Assembly (NCBI RefSeq): GCF_008329535.1
Contig: NZ_NPKR01000003.1
Coordinates: 124,001-188,000, forward strand
Reading direction: 5' to 3'
Length of the DNA: 64,000 nt
Source of the DNA: Mycolicibacterium sp. P1-18
GTDB taxonomy: Bacteria; Actinomycetota; Actinomycetes; Mycobacteriales; Mycobacteriaceae
Shown: positions 63,442-64,000 of the stretch, piece after piece
Position numbering within the stretch: the stretch's first letter is position 1
How the letters are laid out: each line of letters starts with the position of its first letter
Translations under genes and position numbers: made by a program
The notes under the pieces: model-generated
Databases searched by the model: none
Told to the model about the DNA's origin: nothing
Seen by the model: only the letters and a program-made list of their open reading frames with translations

Positions 63442-64000
63442 GAGGTGGCGTCGGGTGCGAGCGCGGCGGCGTCGTCGACGCCAGGTTCCGTGTCCAGGAT
63501 CTCGCGGTGGAGGAAGTACATGTACGCGAAGTAGACGCCGCCAGCCAGGATGAGGCCCACGACGATGAGCACCGGAATGGTGTTGTCGCCGGGAGTGACG
63601 AGCACCAACAGGACGAATGCCTCCCAGACCAGCGCCGCCACGGCGACCGGCATCTCGAAGCGGCCCAGGCTGAAGCCACCCTCCTTGTGATCCAGACGCT
63701 TTCGCACCGCCAGGTAGAGGATCACGATGCCGGTGTAGATCAGCGCGGGCAGGAGCGTCGACCCCACGATCAGCGGGATCAGCGCTTCGCCGGGAAGCGC
63801 GAGCATCAAGACGACGCCCACCGCGAGGATGAGAAGTGTCGCCGGGACCGGGGTCTGGGTCTTGGGGTTGACCTTCTTCATCAACCGGTGCGCCGGGAAC
63901 CGCTGATCGCGGGCCATCGCGAACACCTGCCGCGAACACGCGGCGATCACCACCATTCCGGCGCCGAACATGGCGAACACCAGACCGGCCAACAAGATTC
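63438..64000 (-). CDS. Amino acid permease, C-terminal part
   Basis: 187 codons of the C-terminal part of an APC-family permease; the N-terminal part lies beyond position 64000. Visible helices include the LAGLVFAMFGAGMVVIAACSR segment and the RDQRFPAHRLMKKVNPKTQTPVPATLLI loop typical of amino-acid/GABA permease members, then six more helices and a hydrophilic tail. Stop overlaps the start of the SGNH hydrolase gene. Substrate unknown. Confidence 0.85.
   Translation of the reverse strand, partial: ILLAGLVFAMFGAGMVVIAACSRQVFAMARDQRFPAHRLMKKVNPKTQTPVPATLLILAVGVVLMLALPGEALIPLIVGSTLLPALIYTGIVILYLAVRKRLDHKEGGFSLGRFEMPVAVAALVWEAFVLLVLVTPGDNTIPVLIVVGLILAGGVYFAYMYFLHREILDTEPGVDDAAALAPDATS

Overview
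The window is high-GC actinobacterial DNA, most likely from a rapidly growing environmental mycobacterium (Mycolicibacterium type). The signs are a LpqM-type lipoprotein metalloprotease, a PknD-type Ser/Thr kinase with a beta-propeller next to an EmbR-like BTAD-FHA regulator, a Ddn-like deazaflavin (F420) nitroreductase-family protein, mycothiol-type maleylpyruvate-isomerase-fold proteins, and many short ATGA/GTGA stop-start overlaps. I saw no rRNA, tRNA, insertion sequence, prophage or CRISPR array. The content is accessory metabolism: six SDR dehydrogenase genes (one frameshifted) plus an SDR fragment, and about fifteen local transcription factors (TetR, LysR, MarR, IclR, XRE, GlxA/AraC, SARP), many facing their targets across short intergenic regions with readable palindromes.

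1-9,300: cell-envelope and small-enzyme genes (DUF2000, penicillin-binding-fold lipoprotein, RidA with a divergent MarR, GlxA regulator with HD hydrolase, two deazaflavin/NADP-type reductases, methyltransferase, DUF2510 protein, secreted coiled-coil peptidase, SDR + DUF1772 pair). 9,300-12,700: cupin, two LysR regulators, an SDR behind a strong palindrome. 12,820-17,147: a compact five-gene catabolic run (DinB/MDMPI-fold protein, crotonase-fold beta-diketone hydrolase resembling 6-oxocamphor hydrolase, SDR, luciferase-like monooxygenase, SMP-30 lactonase) divergent from a LysR gene. It reads like degradation of a cyclic, possibly terpenoid, ketone and is the best candidate here for an undescribed pathway.

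17,178-33,801: TetR/flavin monooxygenase pair, a tandem pair of membrane PH-like paralogues, a TetR/SDR pair with two 24-bp operators, tartrate/malate dehydrogenase with TetR, a frameshifted SDR, NTF2-like protein, reductase + TetR, a DUF1905-PIN fusion with two altered active-site positions, LysR, LapA-like protein, quinone oxidoreductase + MFS, NCS1 permease. 33,972-41,867: a 1006-residue SARP/AAA regulator, two lipoproteins (one LpqM-like), a small unknown, and a seven-to-nine-helix GGDEF-EAL protein.

42,206-47,277: a second tight catabolic operon (APC permease, PfkB kinase, class III aminotransferase, class II aldolase, TetR), suggesting use of an amino-polyol or amino-sugar-like compound. 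47,302-49,178: two aldo/keto reductases divergent from an XRE/MmyB regulator. 50,170-56,780: a glycerol regulon (glpK-like + IclR facing glpF-glpK-glpD) with a 17-bp palindrome between the two arms. 56,790-58,305: a second TetR/SDR pair with two operators, followed by a fragment of another SDR. 58,832-61,821: kinase-propeller plus EmbR-like regulator, translationally coupled. 62,107-64,000: secreted SGNH hydrolase and the C-terminal part of an amino-acid permease that runs off the window.
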